Of a stretch of 64,000 nt of DNA, positions 1-9,254 are shown piece by piece. The notes below the pieces were generated by a model. It was given only the letters and a program-made list of their open reading frames with translations. It was not told the origin of the DNA and did not search any database. Numbering within the stretch: the first letter of the stretch is position 1; every line of letters begins with the position of its first letter. The DNA is taken from assembly GCA_003242085.1 (NCBI GenBank), contig QBML01000004.1:124001-188000 (forward strand), in the 5' to 3' direction. The position numbers and the translations under genes were made by a program. This DNA comes from Pseudanabaena frigida. GTDB taxonomy: Bacteria > Cyanobacteriota > Cyanobacteriia > Pseudanabaenales > Pseudanabaenaceae.

Positions 1-2612
1 TTGACGATACTTACAAGGCAAATCGTTCGGAAACCCCTGAAAGTTTTATTCCCGATATCCAGAACTTACAGAAAGTATTAGCTGCGATGAATCTGCCAGC
101 GATTACTCAGGCTGGTTTTGAGGCGGATGATGTGTTGGGGACGTTATCTCAGGCGGCGAGTGCTGAGGGTTACACGGTGAAGATTTTAAGCGGCGATCGC
201 GATTTATTTCAGCTAATTGATGCAGATAAGCGAATTTCGGTGTTGAACATCGGACAAAAAGACAAGATTGTTGAATATCACGCCGATCAGGTAAAAGAGA
301 GATTGGGGGTATTGCCTACACAAGTAGTAGACTATAAGGCACTCTGCGGTGATGCTTCGGATAATATTCCTGGGGTGCGCGGTATTGGTGAGAAGACCGC
401 AATTAAACTAATAGAAGAATATGGCAACTTAGAGAATGTTTTAGCAGCATTGCCGAAAATGAAGGGAGCCGTTAAAACTAAACTGGAGCAGGGGATTGAA
501 GCTGCTAGACATTCTCAGTTTATGGCGACAATTAAAACTGATGTACCGCTTCCGATCGCGATCGCTGATTGTCAATTAACAGGTTTTGATACCACAGAGT
601 TAATTCCTTTATTGGAAGAGCTTGAGCTTAAAGCTTTTGTGAATAGGGTTGATCAGATTCAGGCAAAGTTGTCAGGGAATTATGAGAAGAAGCCCTCACC
701 CCCAGCCCCTCTCCCAAAGGGCGAGGGGAGCAAGATGTCGGCTCAGAATGTAGAAGACGAGGAGTTGTGGTTTGATTTTGCTAAGCAGGAAACTGATCAG
801 GCGATCGCAGCGACCGCTTCGTTAAAACTGGATGTGCAGATTATCGACACGATCACCAAATTAGAAAAGTTGTGCGAAACTCTTAGTAGCAAACAACCGA
901 CGGCTTGGGATACGGAAACATCGGCACTAAATCCCTTTGAAGCGGAATTAGTGGGAATTGGTTGCTGTTGGGGTGACTCGATTAGTGAGATTGCTTATAT
1001 CCCTTTGAGTCATAATTCAGGACAAAATCTGCAATGGGAAGAGGTGAGAGAAATTCTTAAGCCTATTCTTGAAGATGCTAGTTATCCGAAATACTTACAG
1101 AATGCTAAGTTCGATCGCTTAATGTTTAAGGCGGCAGGAATTGAACTTGCAGGTGTGGTATTCGATACGATGATTGCTAGTTATGCGATCGATCCAGAGG
1201 CAAGTCATAAACTGGATGATTTGGCGATGGAATTGCTACAAATTCGTACTGTCAGTTATAAAACGCTAGTTGGTAAGCGCAAATCGATCGCCGAAGTTGA
1301 GATTCCATTGGTAGCTCAGTATTGCGGTATGGATACCTATATCACCTATCACATTAGACCGATTTTACAAGAGCAATTAACTGCGGTTCCCGAACTTTGG
1401 GATTTGTTCCACAATGTGGAGATGCCTTTAGAACCAATCCTTGCGGAAATGGAATGGCGTGGTATTAGGATCGATAAAGAATATTTAAGTATTTTCTCGC
1501 AGGAATTAGAAAAAGATTTAGATGCTTTAGAGATTGCTGCCCATCAACAAGCAGGAAAGAAATTTAATCTTAATTCACCTAAGCAGTTGAGTGAAATTTT
1601 AGAAGAAAAGCTCGGCAAAAAATTTACTGATAAATCACGCAAAAGCAAGACAGGCTATTCTACTGATGTTACTGTTCTTAACAAATTGGAAGGTGAAGAT
1701 CCTCTGATTGACACGATCCTCGAAAACCGTACCCTTGCGAAGCTTAAGTCTACTTATGTTGATGCTTTACCATCGCTGATTCAGCCTAAGACTGGGCGCG
1801 TGCATACTGATTTTAATCAAACTGTCGCTTCGACTGGGCGTTTGAGTAGTTCTAATCCTAACTTGCAAAATATTCCCATTCGGACAGCATTTAGTAAGCG
1901 CATTAGAGCAGGTTTCTTACCTGAAGAAGGTTGGATACTGATGGCGGCTGATTATTCGCAAATTGAACTGCGAATTCTTGCCCACTTGAGCCAAGAGCCT
2001 GAATTAATGAGAGCTTTTAATGCTGGCGAAGATGTGCATACTGTCACGGCACAACTGCTATTAGAGAAGGAAGAAGTAACCAGTGATGAGCGGCGCTTGG
2101 CGAAAATCATTAATTACGGTGTGATCTATGGCATGGGAGCGCAGAAATTTAGCCGTGATATCGGTGTACCTGTAAAAGTAGCGAAGCAGTTTATCGAGAA
2201 ATTTAAAGAGCGCTACGAAAGAATCTCTACTTATATGAAAAGCGTGGAAGTAGAAGCAGAACGTGATGGCTACGTCAAAACTATATTAGGAAGACGACGC
2301 TATTTTCATGGGATTAGCGATATTGGCGGTTACCAAAAGGCAGCTTTGTTGCGATCGGCTGTCAATGCGCCAATTCAGGGAACCAGTGCCGATATTATCA
2401 AGGTGGCAATGCTACATATTCATGAGCTTTTACAAAACTATCAGGCTCGCTTGTTGCTACAAGTTCATGATGAACTTGTATTTGAAGTTCCACCTAATGA
2501 AGTTGCTGAACTACAGCCTAAAATTAAAGCTGCTATGGAATCGGCTGTAGAACTTTCAGTCAAGTTGGAAGTGGATATTCATACTGGCAAAAATTGGATG
2601 GAGGCAAAGTAA
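1..2612 (+). CDS. polA: DNA polymerase I, 5'-truncated by window edge
   Basis: Replication and repair polymerase. The reading frame is already open at base 3, with DDTYKANRSETPESF of the 5'-nuclease domain, so the true start lies upstream and about 28 codons precede the first in-window ATG at 87. Domains in order are the 5'-3' exonuclease with its helix-hairpin-helix (DYKALCGDASDNIPGVRGIG), a linker, the 3'-5' exonuclease and the polymerase. The proofreading residues appear intact: WDTETSALNPF holds the DxE pair, AKFDRLMF the second Asp and QYCGMD the Yxxx D. Polymerase motifs A (AADYSQIELRI), B (RRLAKIINYGVIYG) and C (LLQVHDELVFEV) are all present, so the enzyme should have all three activities. 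The linker carries an in-frame palindromic repeat, listed separately. A strong hairpin follows the stop codon. Confidence 0.97.
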   Translation, partial: DDTYKANRSETPESFIPDIQNLQKVLAAMNLPAITQAGFEADDVLGTLSQAASAEGYTVKILSGDRDLFQLIDADKRISVLNIGQKDKIVEYHADQVKERLGVLPTQVVDYKALCGDASDNIPGVRGIGEKTAIKLIEEYGNLENVLAALPKMKGAVKTKLEQGIEAARHSQFMATIKTDVPLPIAIADCQLTGFDTTELIPLLEELELKAFVNRVDQIQAKLSGNYEKKPSPPAPLPKGEGSKMSAQNVEDEELWFDFAKQETDQAIAATASLKLDVQIIDTITKLEKLCETLSSKQPTAWDTETSALNPFEAELVGIGCCWGDSISEIAYIPLSHNSGQNLQWEEVREILKPILEDASYPKYLQNAKFDRLMFKAAGIELAGVVFDTMIASYAIDPEASHKLDDLAMELLQIRTVSYKTLVGKRKSIAEVEIPLVAQYCGMDTYITYHIRPILQEQLTAVPELWDLFHNVEMPLEPILAEMEWRGIRIDKEYLSIFSQELEKDLDALEIAAHQQAGKKFNLNSPKQLSEILEEKLGKKFTDKSRKSKTGYSTDVTVLNKLEGEDPLIDTILENRTLAKLKSTYVDALPSLIQPKTGRVHTDFNQTVASTGRLSSSNPNLQNIPIRTAFSKRIRAGFLPEEGWILMAADYSQIELRILAHLSQEPELMRAFNAGEDVHTVTAQLLLEKEEVTSDERRLAKIINYGVIYGMGAQKFSRDIGVPVKVAKQFIEKFKERYERISTYMKSVEVEAERDGYVKTILGRRRYFHGISDIGGYQKAALLRSAVNAPIQGTSADIIKVAMLHIHELLQNYQARLLLQVHDELVFEVPPNEVAELQPKIKAAMESAVELSVKLEVDIHTGKNWMEAK
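693..730 (+). repeat. Palindromic repeat inserted in frame in polA
   Basis: A C-rich then G-rich element forms a hairpin with arms 706-715 and 719-728 (one mismatch) around an AAA loop. It is translated as PSPPAPLPKGEGSK in the variable linker between the nuclease and proofreading domains. Elements read as PPAPLPKGEG are known to me as a dispersed cyanobacterial repeat that tolerates in-frame insertion; this identification is from memory. No second copy was seen in the window. Confidence 0.7.
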
Positions 2613-2647
2613 CCCGTTATAGCGCAATGCAAGTTTTGCTTTGGACA

Positions 2648-2696
2648 TAAAGCCCAAATAAAGGCGGCGCAAAGCGCCGCCTTTATTTGGGCTTTA
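2648..2696. terminator. Perfect 23-bp palindrome, bidirectional terminator
   Basis: Arms 2648-2670 and 2674-2696 are perfectly complementary around an AAA triloop, with apex GGCGC-AAA-GCGCC. It lies between the convergent polA and aldo/keto reductase genes and probably ends both. It belongs to the GC-NNN-GC palindrome set of this window and shares an AAATAAAGGCGGCGC-like arm with several others. Confidence 0.75.
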
Positions 2697-2697
2697 G

Positions 2698-3636
2698 CTA
2701 GTTACTTTTTTGGCGAAGAAGTTCTACTTCTTCGGGCGTTAATGACCAACCTAACGCACCAGCATTTTGCTTGGCTTGATTGGCATTCTTTGCTCCTGGA
2801 ATAGGAATGACATTTCCTTGAGAGATTAACCAATTTAAAGAAATTTGGGCAGGAGTTTTGTCATATTTCTCTGATAGATCTTTTAAAGTAGAAAATAAAG
2901 GTTCTAGCTTCTGTAAACCTTTGGGACTAAAGCGAGAATCAATACGCCGTCCACCTTGTAAATTTTTTACATTTTCTGGATTGTACTTACCAGTCAATAA
3001 GCCTTGTGATAGCGGACTATAGGCAAGAATGGTTACACCTAGTTGTTTTGCTCTTTCAATGGTTCCATTTTTTTCGACTTGTTTGGTGAGTAGAGAATAG
3101 GGAACTTGATTGACAGCGAGAGGAATTCCTTTTTCAGCAAGATATTGATGCGCCAAAGTCATCTGCTCTGCGGAGTAATTACTTACGCCTACTGACTGGA
3201 TTCGCCCTTTTTTAACTTCTTCAGCTAAGACCTCCATAAAGTCTTTGGTTTTGAGAAAAAACTCTAGGGGCCAATGGATTTGGTAGAGACTGATTTGTGA
3301 AGTTTGTAAGCGCTCAAGACTAGCAGTTAAGGCCTTAGCGATCGCCTCTCGATTCCAGCGCCAAGGTAAAGGAAAATACTTAGTGGCAATCTGAACTGGT
3401 TGTGAAGTTTGCTTGCAAAACTTACCGATTAAGCGTTCTGATTCTCCAAGCCCATAAACTTCGGCAGTGTCGAAAAAAGTAACGCCTGCTTCTATAGAAG
3501 CTTGAAATGCTCCAGCCACATCCTCTGCCCCAAAGTCTTTGCCATAGGCCCAGAATAGCGTGTCTCCCCATGCCCAAGTCCCAACGCCAAGTGCGGTAAC
3601 TGTTGGCCCATCGACTCCGAGTTTGATAGTTTGCAT
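2698..3636 (-). CDS. Aldo/keto reductase
   Basis: A (beta/alpha)8 NADPH-dependent oxidoreductase of the AKR superfamily, probably acting on aldehydes or ketones in the cytoplasm; the substrate is unknown. The catalytic set is visible: Asp in FFDTAEVYGLGESERL, Tyr in the same block, Lys in QIATKYFPLPW and His in SLYQIHWPLEF. The C-terminal cofactor loop IPIPGAKNANQAKQNAGA is conserved. The frame stays open upstream to an ATG at 3723, but that start falls inside an inverted repeat and adds 29 residues without family similarity, so MQTIKLG at 3636 (312 residues) is preferred. The gene is transcribed toward polA and the two probably share the palindrome at 2648 as terminator. Confidence 0.9.
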   Translation of the reverse strand: MQTIKLGVDGPTVTALGVGTWAWGDTLFWAYGKDFGAEDVAGAFQASIEAGVTFFDTAEVYGLGESERLIGKFCKQTSQPVQIATKYFPLPWRWNREAIAKALTASLERLQTSQISLYQIHWPLEFFLKTKDFMEVLAEEVKKGRIQSVGVSNYSAEQMTLAHQYLAEKGIPLAVNQVPYSLLTKQVEKNGTIERAKQLGVTILAYSPLSQGLLTGKYNPENVKNLQGGRRIDSRFSPKGLQKLEPLFSTLKDLSEKYDKTPAQISLNWLISQGNVIPIPGAKNANQAKQNAGALGWSLTPEEVELLRQKSN

Positions 3637-3722
3637 AGATTCTTCGCTAACACTGTGACGCTTATTATAGCGATTTCCTAAATTAGAAGGAGTGCTTTGC
3701 GCCACCTCTATAGCAACTTTCA

Positions 3723-3762
3723 TTCATTCGTTGGCTGAGCGAAGTCGAAGCCAACGAATGAA
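3723..3762. repeat. Inverted repeat with GAGCGAAGTCGA core
   Basis: Arms 3723-3736 and 3749-3762 are perfect 14-mers around GAGCGAAGTCGA. A related core (GAGCTTAGTCGAAGCC) occurs near 35837. Such GAGCGAAGTCGA elements are recalled as common short dispersed repeats in cyanobacteria. It lies between the aldo/keto reductase and the upstream glycosyltransferase, both on the minus strand, and may act as a terminator for the latter. Confidence 0.55.
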
Positions 3763-3775
3763 CGAAAGTTACAAT

Positions 3776-4870
3776 CTAGAATCTAGGTTTTGAGTAGTTC
3801 GTAATTAGGTTGTCAAACCATTTCTCTAGGCGATCGCCCCATACTTCTAGAGAATATTCAGCCTCTAATTGTTGACGACAGGTAAAGCGATCGATTTGAT
3901 CTAACTGAGAAATAGCTTCGATTAAACCTGATACACTTCCCATTTCCACAAGAAATCCTGTCTTACCATGACGGACAATTTCCTTAAGTCCTCCACTATT
4001 GTAAGAAATCACAGGTACGCCACAGGCAAACGCCTCGATCGCTGCATTGCCAAATGCCTCAACCCAGCGAGGAGTCATTAGTAAGGCGCTACATTGTCCT
4101 AATTTTTTTTGGAGTTCATCAGTAGAAAGAAATCCTTCATAATGAATCTCAGCCTTAGAGAAAAAAGTTTTAATCTGCTCCCAATAGGCTCGATCTTGAA
4201 TTAACCCAAATACATGCAAAGGTAATCCCGTACTTTGGGCGGCTTTGGCAGCATCTTCTAGCCCTTTTTCAGGAGAAATACGACCAACCCATGCAAGGCT
4301 TGGTTTTTCGGGCTGCTTCACAAAATTATATTGAGACACATCGAGTCCTTTACCCATGATCATGAGGCGATCGCCATCACTAAAAGTGTCAGCACAGGCG
4401 CGAGTATTTACAGCGATCGCATTAGGGAAGAGATGTGAAGTTTTGCTCACCATTGCGTCCATTACAGGTGAGAGCGATGACATACTGATCCAATGGGCGA
4501 TCGGGCGGTTGAAAAAAGGTGTGAGATAGAGAGGTAGCCAATCATAGGCAAAATTAAATAATAAATCAAACTGATTTTGTGATTCTCTGGCATAACTCCA
4601 CATATTTTCTAGAACCGAGTTTTGGGGAAGCACGACCAGATCTGCACCAACTTGAGTTTGGGCTGAAGTTTGCATATTACCTGCAATTTGCGTTAGCTTG
4701 GTGACATTGGTTGCTGAACCTTCAGGTGCTACGATTTCTACTTCGTGACCTTTAGCAATTAGAGCTTTAGCTGCATTTTGCAAAGTTAATTCTACACCAC
4801 CACCAATTCCAGAACCTAAGGCACCAACTGGAGTAGATAGAAATAGCAATCGATAGTTTGTTTTATTCAT
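3776..4870 (-). CDS. GT4-type glycosyltransferase, possibly pteridine glucosyltransferase
   Basis: A 364-residue GT-B-fold retaining glycosyltransferase. The N-terminal FLSTPVGALGSGIGGGVELT holds the glycine-rich acceptor-side loop. The C-terminal half has the donor-site strand LAWVGRISPEKGLEDA and the EX7E motif in EAFGNAAIEAFACGVPVISY, as in family GT4. The N-terminal motif resembles, from memory, the UDP-glucose:tetrahydrobiopterin glucosyltransferase (BGluT) of Synechococcus, so a pteridine glucosyltransferase is plausible. No other pterin gene lies nearby, so that substrate is inference. No signal peptide is seen and the protein should be cytoplasmic. Confidence 0.82.
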   Translation of the reverse strand: MNKTNYRLLFLSTPVGALGSGIGGGVELTLQNAAKALIAKGHEVEIVAPEGSATNVTKLTQIAGNMQTSAQTQVGADLVVLPQNSVLENMWSYARESQNQFDLLFNFAYDWLPLYLTPFFNRPIAHWISMSSLSPVMDAMVSKTSHLFPNAIAVNTRACADTFSDGDRLMIMGKGLDVSQYNFVKQPEKPSLAWVGRISPEKGLEDAAKAAQSTGLPLHVFGLIQDRAYWEQIKTFFSKAEIHYEGFLSTDELQKKLGQCSALLMTPRWVEAFGNAAIEAFACGVPVISYNSGGLKEIVRHGKTGFLVEMGSVSGLIEAISQLDQIDRFTCRQQLEAEYSLEVWGDRLEKWFDNLITNYSKPRF

Positions 4871-5013
4871 AATTTAGATCTTACCGCCAATTAGGAATAA
4901 GGTTATTCTACAGATTTCCAAAATTGTGCTGAATCGCTTTCTGTAATATTCCTAAATACTCCCACCATCAAGCATAGAATTCAGTTGATATAGCAATGCA
5001 AGGTTAGCTTAGC

Positions 5014-5056
5014 CAAATAAATAGAGGCAGCGCTTCGCGCTGCCTCTATTTATTTG
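5014..5056. terminator. Perfect 20-bp palindrome, terminator
   Basis: Arms 5014-5033 and 5037-5056 are perfect around TTC, with apex GCAGCGC-TTC-GCGCTGC. It lies 25 bp past the stop of the phytochrome kinase gene (minus strand) and upstream of the glycosyltransferase start, so it most likely terminates the kinase mRNA. Confidence 0.7.
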
Positions 5057-5080
5057 TTTTTTGCTATACAAAGCACTGCC

Positions 5081-7843
5081 TTACACTGGTTGGAATTTTT
5101 TTAAAACTTCTGCGAGGTTTTCCATTCGTACAGGTTTACTAATAAAATCATTCATTCCTAATAGAAGGCATTTTTCGCGATCCTCTGCCATTGCATTTGC
5201 AGTCATTGCTACGATTTTAACCCTGTCACTCAGAGGTATATTTTCCTCAATTAATCTAATCCGCCGAGTTGCTTCCAGTCCATCCATCTCTGGCATTTGG
5301 ATATCCATCAAAATTAGATCGTAGGACTGATGCTCTAGCAACTTTAGTACTTCTAGCCCATTCACAGCACAATCTGCTTGATAGCCAAGCTTAGCCAAAA
5401 GTCGTAAAGCAATCATCTGATTAAATGTATTATCTTCAACTAAAAGAATCCGTAAAGATTTAGGCTCATCTAGAGCAAGCTTTGATTCTTTAACTGTAGC
5501 CAGGTTTTGCTCGGGACTTGCATTTACATCCTCTTTAAATTCTTGATTAGATATCTCCTCAACGGCAATATCGAACTGAAAAATTGTCCCTTTCTCCAAA
5601 GTACTACATACTGTAATGTGACCACCCATGAAATGAGCAAACTGTTGACTGATCACTAATCCCAAACCTGTTCCTGTTTGAGATTCTCTCCCTGAGGCTG
5701 TTTGTACAAAAGCTTCAAATAGCTTATCAATTTCGTCTGGTGCAATCCCCGATCCAGAATCTTCTACTTCAAAGTGAATAACAGGCTTTGATAATCCTTT
5801 GTCTTCGGTTAATAGGGAAACACGAAGGATTACATAGCCTTTACTGGTAAACTTGAGCGCATTTCCCAGCAAGTTAAACAAAATTTGGCGAATTTTACGC
5901 CCATCAGCCTTAATATACCGAGGGCAATTGGGATGGATTGCAAAGATTAACTGTATTTTTTTATCCTTTGCCTTAATTTGCAGCATCTCCTGCAGATTAT
6001 TAAGGGATAGATGAAAGTCAAATTTCGTTTGTTCGAGGACAATTTTACCCGCTTCAATCTTTGACATCTCTAAAACATCATCAATCAAGTTCAGCAAATG
6101 TTCGCTGCTATGGCTAATGATATTAACGTATTCCCCAAGATCGTGATTTAGAGCGTCATCATCATGCATTAACTGAGTACATCCCAAAATTGCATTGAGA
6201 GGAGTACGTAATTCATGACTCATCTTTGCTAAGAAATTGCTTTTGGCTTGACTAGCAACTTTTGCACGTTCAGCTTCAAGCTTGAGAGCTTGTTGTGAAA
6301 ATTCTAATGCTGCAAGCATAAGCGTACTTCTTAAGTCTAATGCAGCTTCAATTTCTACTTCATCCCAAGGCAAAGACTTTGCATTGACAATTTCTTTCCA
6401 CAGCTCAAACGATCTTTGTGGAGATAAATCGTATTCATCATCGAGAGCTAATTTACTGGGATCGCCAGCCCAATTAACAGTTTGGATAACTTCACTACGG
6501 AACCAAATAATATGATACGAAGTATGATTAAGTGAGATAGAAATAGCTAATATTCCACTAGCTATATCCTTAATTGAGAGTGCTTCAGGATATTGTTGAC
6601 TCAAGCAATTGGTATGAAAAATATCCTCGGATTTAGTCTCTAGCCATAAAATTAACGATCTGATAAATTCTTGGGAAGGGCAAATTCCAATCTCGGAAAT
6701 GCGATCGCCAAGACAGATAACTGCGCCTTGAGCATTAATCAAATCCAACAAATCCTCTACATCTTGAGAAAATATATGGTTGATTGATTGAGCTGAGTCG
6801 AGGATATTTCGTTTTAATTTGGCTTGAATAATTTTGATTTTTTCTTGAACATTCTTAAACTGCTGTTCGTACTTGTTGACGATTTCGATGGACATGACTT
6901 GCCCCAAAAACTCACAGGTTTTTCTGAGCTCATAGTCGATATATCGAGGAGAAAAGTGGTGGCAAACAATCATTCCCCAGAGCTTGCCATCATTAATCAA
7001 AGAGATACTCAAGGAAGCAGAAACTCCCATCTTTTGTAAATACTTGATGTGAATTGGTGAAACGCTTCTCATCGTGCTGAAGCTTAGATCGATGGGTTCC
7101 TGAGTGATCGGATTGTTTAATGGAACAATCGGAACGGAGCGAGAATTAACATCAACAATTTGACGCAGCCAGCTTTTATAGTATAGCTTTCGCGCAATTT
7201 CTGGAATATCAGCAGCAGGAAAATGTAATCCTAGGAAAGATTCTATCTGTTCATCTTTGGCTTCAGCAATGACAATGCCGTGATTATCTAGATCGAATCG
7301 ATAGATCATTACGCGATCTAGTTGAGTTATTCTGCGAATTTGCTGAGCTAACAAATCTGTCATCTCCGCAAAATCTTTAGCTTTCCTGATAGTTGTAGCG
7401 GCCGATTTTGCAAGATAGTAAAAGCCTAGATGAGAATCTGAATCTTCTAAATCTTTAGATAAAGGCTCTAATTCTAGAACTAGCAATCCATTAGAGCGAT
7501 GAATAATTCCTTGAAACAAATAATTCCTGTCCTCGATTTGGACGGTTATCTGCATGGGGTTAAATATTTCTAAATCTCTGTGATTGATAAAAGATCCTAA
7601 AATGTCAATTTGAGATTGAGGAAATATTGCACTCAAAGGCTTTTCGAGTAATAAGTTAGCGGGAATGTTGAAGAAGTCAATTGTGTTTTCACTGATCTGT
7701 ACAATTTTTAGCGCTGACTCATCAATGCCAATGAGAACACCATGAGGCTGAATATGTCCCAAAAGATGAATTTGTTCGCGATCGCAGTTTTGGTAACCAG
7801 ATGGCGTTGAAATCCCAGAAAATATCGATTGCTTTGCTTCCAT
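5081..7843 (-). CDS. Bacteriophytochrome-type hybrid histidine kinase
   Basis: A 920-residue red/far-red photoreceptor kinase of the PAS-GAF-PHY-HisKA-HATPase-REC type. Cys20, just before DREQIHLLGHIQPHG, fits the N-terminal biliverdin-binding cysteine, while the GAF site SPIHIKYLQKMG lacks the Cph1-type cysteine; this is therefore CphB/BphP-like. GAF has PAADIP (Asp212). The PHY tongue carries WAGD (458-461), but the PRxSF motif reads PQRSF (475-479). The kinase H-box is MSHELRTPLN (His543), the N-box is NLLGNALKF, and the G-boxes include DSGSGI and GTGLGL. The fused receiver domain (about 797-918) has phospho-acceptor Asp847 in LMDIQMP. There is no neighbouring response regulator, so output is probably a phosphorelay to an unlinked partner. 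Confidence 0.93.
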   Translation of the reverse strand: MEAKQSIFSGISTPSGYQNCDREQIHLLGHIQPHGVLIGIDESALKIVQISENTIDFFNIPANLLLEKPLSAIFPQSQIDILGSFINHRDLEIFNPMQITVQIEDRNYLFQGIIHRSNGLLVLELEPLSKDLEDSDSHLGFYYLAKSAATTIRKAKDFAEMTDLLAQQIRRITQLDRVMIYRFDLDNHGIVIAEAKDEQIESFLGLHFPAADIPEIARKLYYKSWLRQIVDVNSRSVPIVPLNNPITQEPIDLSFSTMRSVSPIHIKYLQKMGVSASLSISLINDGKLWGMIVCHHFSPRYIDYELRKTCEFLGQVMSIEIVNKYEQQFKNVQEKIKIIQAKLKRNILDSAQSINHIFSQDVEDLLDLINAQGAVICLGDRISEIGICPSQEFIRSLILWLETKSEDIFHTNCLSQQYPEALSIKDIASGILAISISLNHTSYHIIWFRSEVIQTVNWAGDPSKLALDDEYDLSPQRSFELWKEIVNAKSLPWDEVEIEAALDLRSTLMLAALEFSQQALKLEAERAKVASQAKSNFLAKMSHELRTPLNAILGCTQLMHDDDALNHDLGEYVNIISHSSEHLLNLIDDVLEMSKIEAGKIVLEQTKFDFHLSLNNLQEMLQIKAKDKKIQLIFAIHPNCPRYIKADGRKIRQILFNLLGNALKFTSKGYVILRVSLLTEDKGLSKPVIHFEVEDSGSGIAPDEIDKLFEAFVQTASGRESQTGTGLGLVISQQFAHFMGGHITVCSTLEKGTIFQFDIAVEEISNQEFKEDVNASPEQNLATVKESKLALDEPKSLRILLVEDNTFNQMIALRLLAKLGYQADCAVNGLEVLKLLEHQSYDLILMDIQMPEMDGLEATRRIRLIEENIPLSDRVKIVAMTANAMAEDREKCLLLGMNDFISKPVRMENLAEVLKKFQPV

Positions 7844-8571
7844 TCTCTACTCTTATCGCCTAAATTCCTTCAATCAATTCGCAATCATTTAAAAATATTT
7901 GGGTATTGCAAAAGATGGGAGGATTTTAAAGTTAAGATGGGCGACACTTCGCGTCACCTACTTTAGCTTCTCGATCGCTACCAAATTCTTGACTTTCCCA
8001 ACTGGACTAGCTTTTCCCACGCCACAAAGCTTTTGCATACTTTTTTATAGCTCTTGTACATATGCTACTGCGTATTCCATTATCAATTCTTAATTTAAGT
8101 GTCTTGACCAAATAAATAAGTAAATCAAGAGCATTTTGTCAATTTAAAAATTTCAAATTTACTAACTATGCGATCGCTACAAACAAAAGATTTTTAAATT
8201 ATTTGTAAAAAACTATAGACAAAACATCTCTCATAGGTTTATGATTGCTAATCGTGACTAAAAACAGAAACTAAGAAAAACAACTCGGCATGAGCCTAGC
8301 GCTTGATTTCTTAAGTCTGAGTCACGCATTGGTATAGATAATGCAGAGACATTCAAAAATCTCTCATCTATAACAACCAACCCAAGAGATTGTGTTTCTC
8401 ACGTCTAGTAGTTTGTCTAGACATCTTCTGTAAGTCAGTCGTCTCGAAGCCCCTCAACAAGTCTTCAAAACCAATACTTCTTACCTAAGATCGAAACCGA
8501 TCTCTTTTGAGCCTGTCAAAAATCTGCAAAACACTTTAGTTTGCAGTCACAAGCAAGCGGAGCTAATTTTA
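7844..8571. promoter_or_regulatory. Intergenic region and structured leader of the S10/spc operon
   Basis: A 728-bp gap between the divergent phytochrome kinase and rplC. No convincing gene is present. The distal 180 bases contain three compact stems: 8403-8408 with 8417-8422, 8488-8493 with 8498-8503, and 8524-8530 with 8540-8546. The last ends 25 bases before the rplC ATG, and a GGAG ribosome-binding site lies at 8559-8562. A TATAGATAAT stretch at 8333-8342 could hold a -10 element, but no well-spaced -35 was found. A leader this long before rplC is compatible with ribosomal-protein autoregulation, which is inference. Confidence 0.45.
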
Positions 8572-9213
8572 ATGACTGTCGGAATTCTCGGCACGAAACT
8601 TGGTATGACCCAAGTTTTTGACTCGGATGGTAATGCGGTTCCTGTAACTGTTGTTCAAGCAGGTCCCTGCACAATTACACAAGTTAAGACTGATACCAAA
8701 GAAGGCTATAAAGCTATTCAGATTGGTTATGGCAAAGCTCGTGAAAAGCTAATCTCTAAACCAGAGTTAGGACATTTGAAAGCTTCGGGTTCTGAACCTG
8801 TAAAGCACCTACGTGAATATCGTTTAGATAGCGTCACTGATTACAATGTCGGTCAGACTCTAGATGTAAGTCAGTTCAAGGATGGCGACATCGTTGATGT
8901 GATTGGAACTAGCATTGGTAAAGGTTTCGCTGGTTATCAAAAGCGCCACAACTTTGGTCGCGGTCCGATGGCTCACGGCTCTAAAAACCACAGGCAACCT
9001 GGTTCGACTGGAGCGGGTACAACCCCAGGTCGTGTTTATCCTGGTAAGCGTATGGCTGGTCGTCTTGGCGGTAAGCAAATCACCGTAAAGAAGCTAACTA
9101 TAGTCAAAGTCGATGCAGCGAACAATGTGCTGCTAATCAAAGGAGCTGTTCCTGGTAAGCCCGGTGCATTGCTTAACGTCATTCCTACCGTAATTATCGG
9201 CAAGGCTAAATAA
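8572..9213 (+). CDS. rplC: 50S ribosomal protein L3
   Basis: A 213-residue early-assembly 23S rRNA-binding protein, first gene of the cluster. Recognised from the N-terminal [17 protein letters not shown] and the central loop region [21 protein letters not shown] that reaches toward the peptidyl-transferase centre. Cyanobacterial S10 clusters typically start with rplC because rpsJ lies in the str operon; here too no rpsJ precedes it. GGAG at 8559-8562 supports the start. Confidence 0.98.
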   Translation: MTVGILGTKLGMTQVFDSDGNAVPVTVVQAGPCTITQVKTDTKEGYKAIQIGYGKAREKLISKPELGHLKASGSEPVKHLREYRLDSVTDYNVGQTLDVSQFKDGDIVDVIGTSIGKGFAGYQKRHNFGRGPMAHGSKNHRQPGSTGAGTTPGRVYPGKRMAGRLGGKQITVKKLTIVKVDAANNVLLIKGAVPGKPGALLNVIPTVIIGKAK

Positions 9214-9254
9214 GGACTAAGTAGTTTGTTCGTGAGATCGAGAGAATATAAGTT

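Noticed and set aside
3723-3762. Upstream start of the aldo/keto reductase at 3723
   Set aside because: The ATG overlaps an inverted repeat and the 29 extra residues lack family similarity.
7899-8093. 64-codon plus-strand ORF upstream of rplC
   Set aside because: Composition is low-complexity and Tyr/Ser/Phe-rich, there is no ribosome-binding site, and the region is AT-rich spacer.
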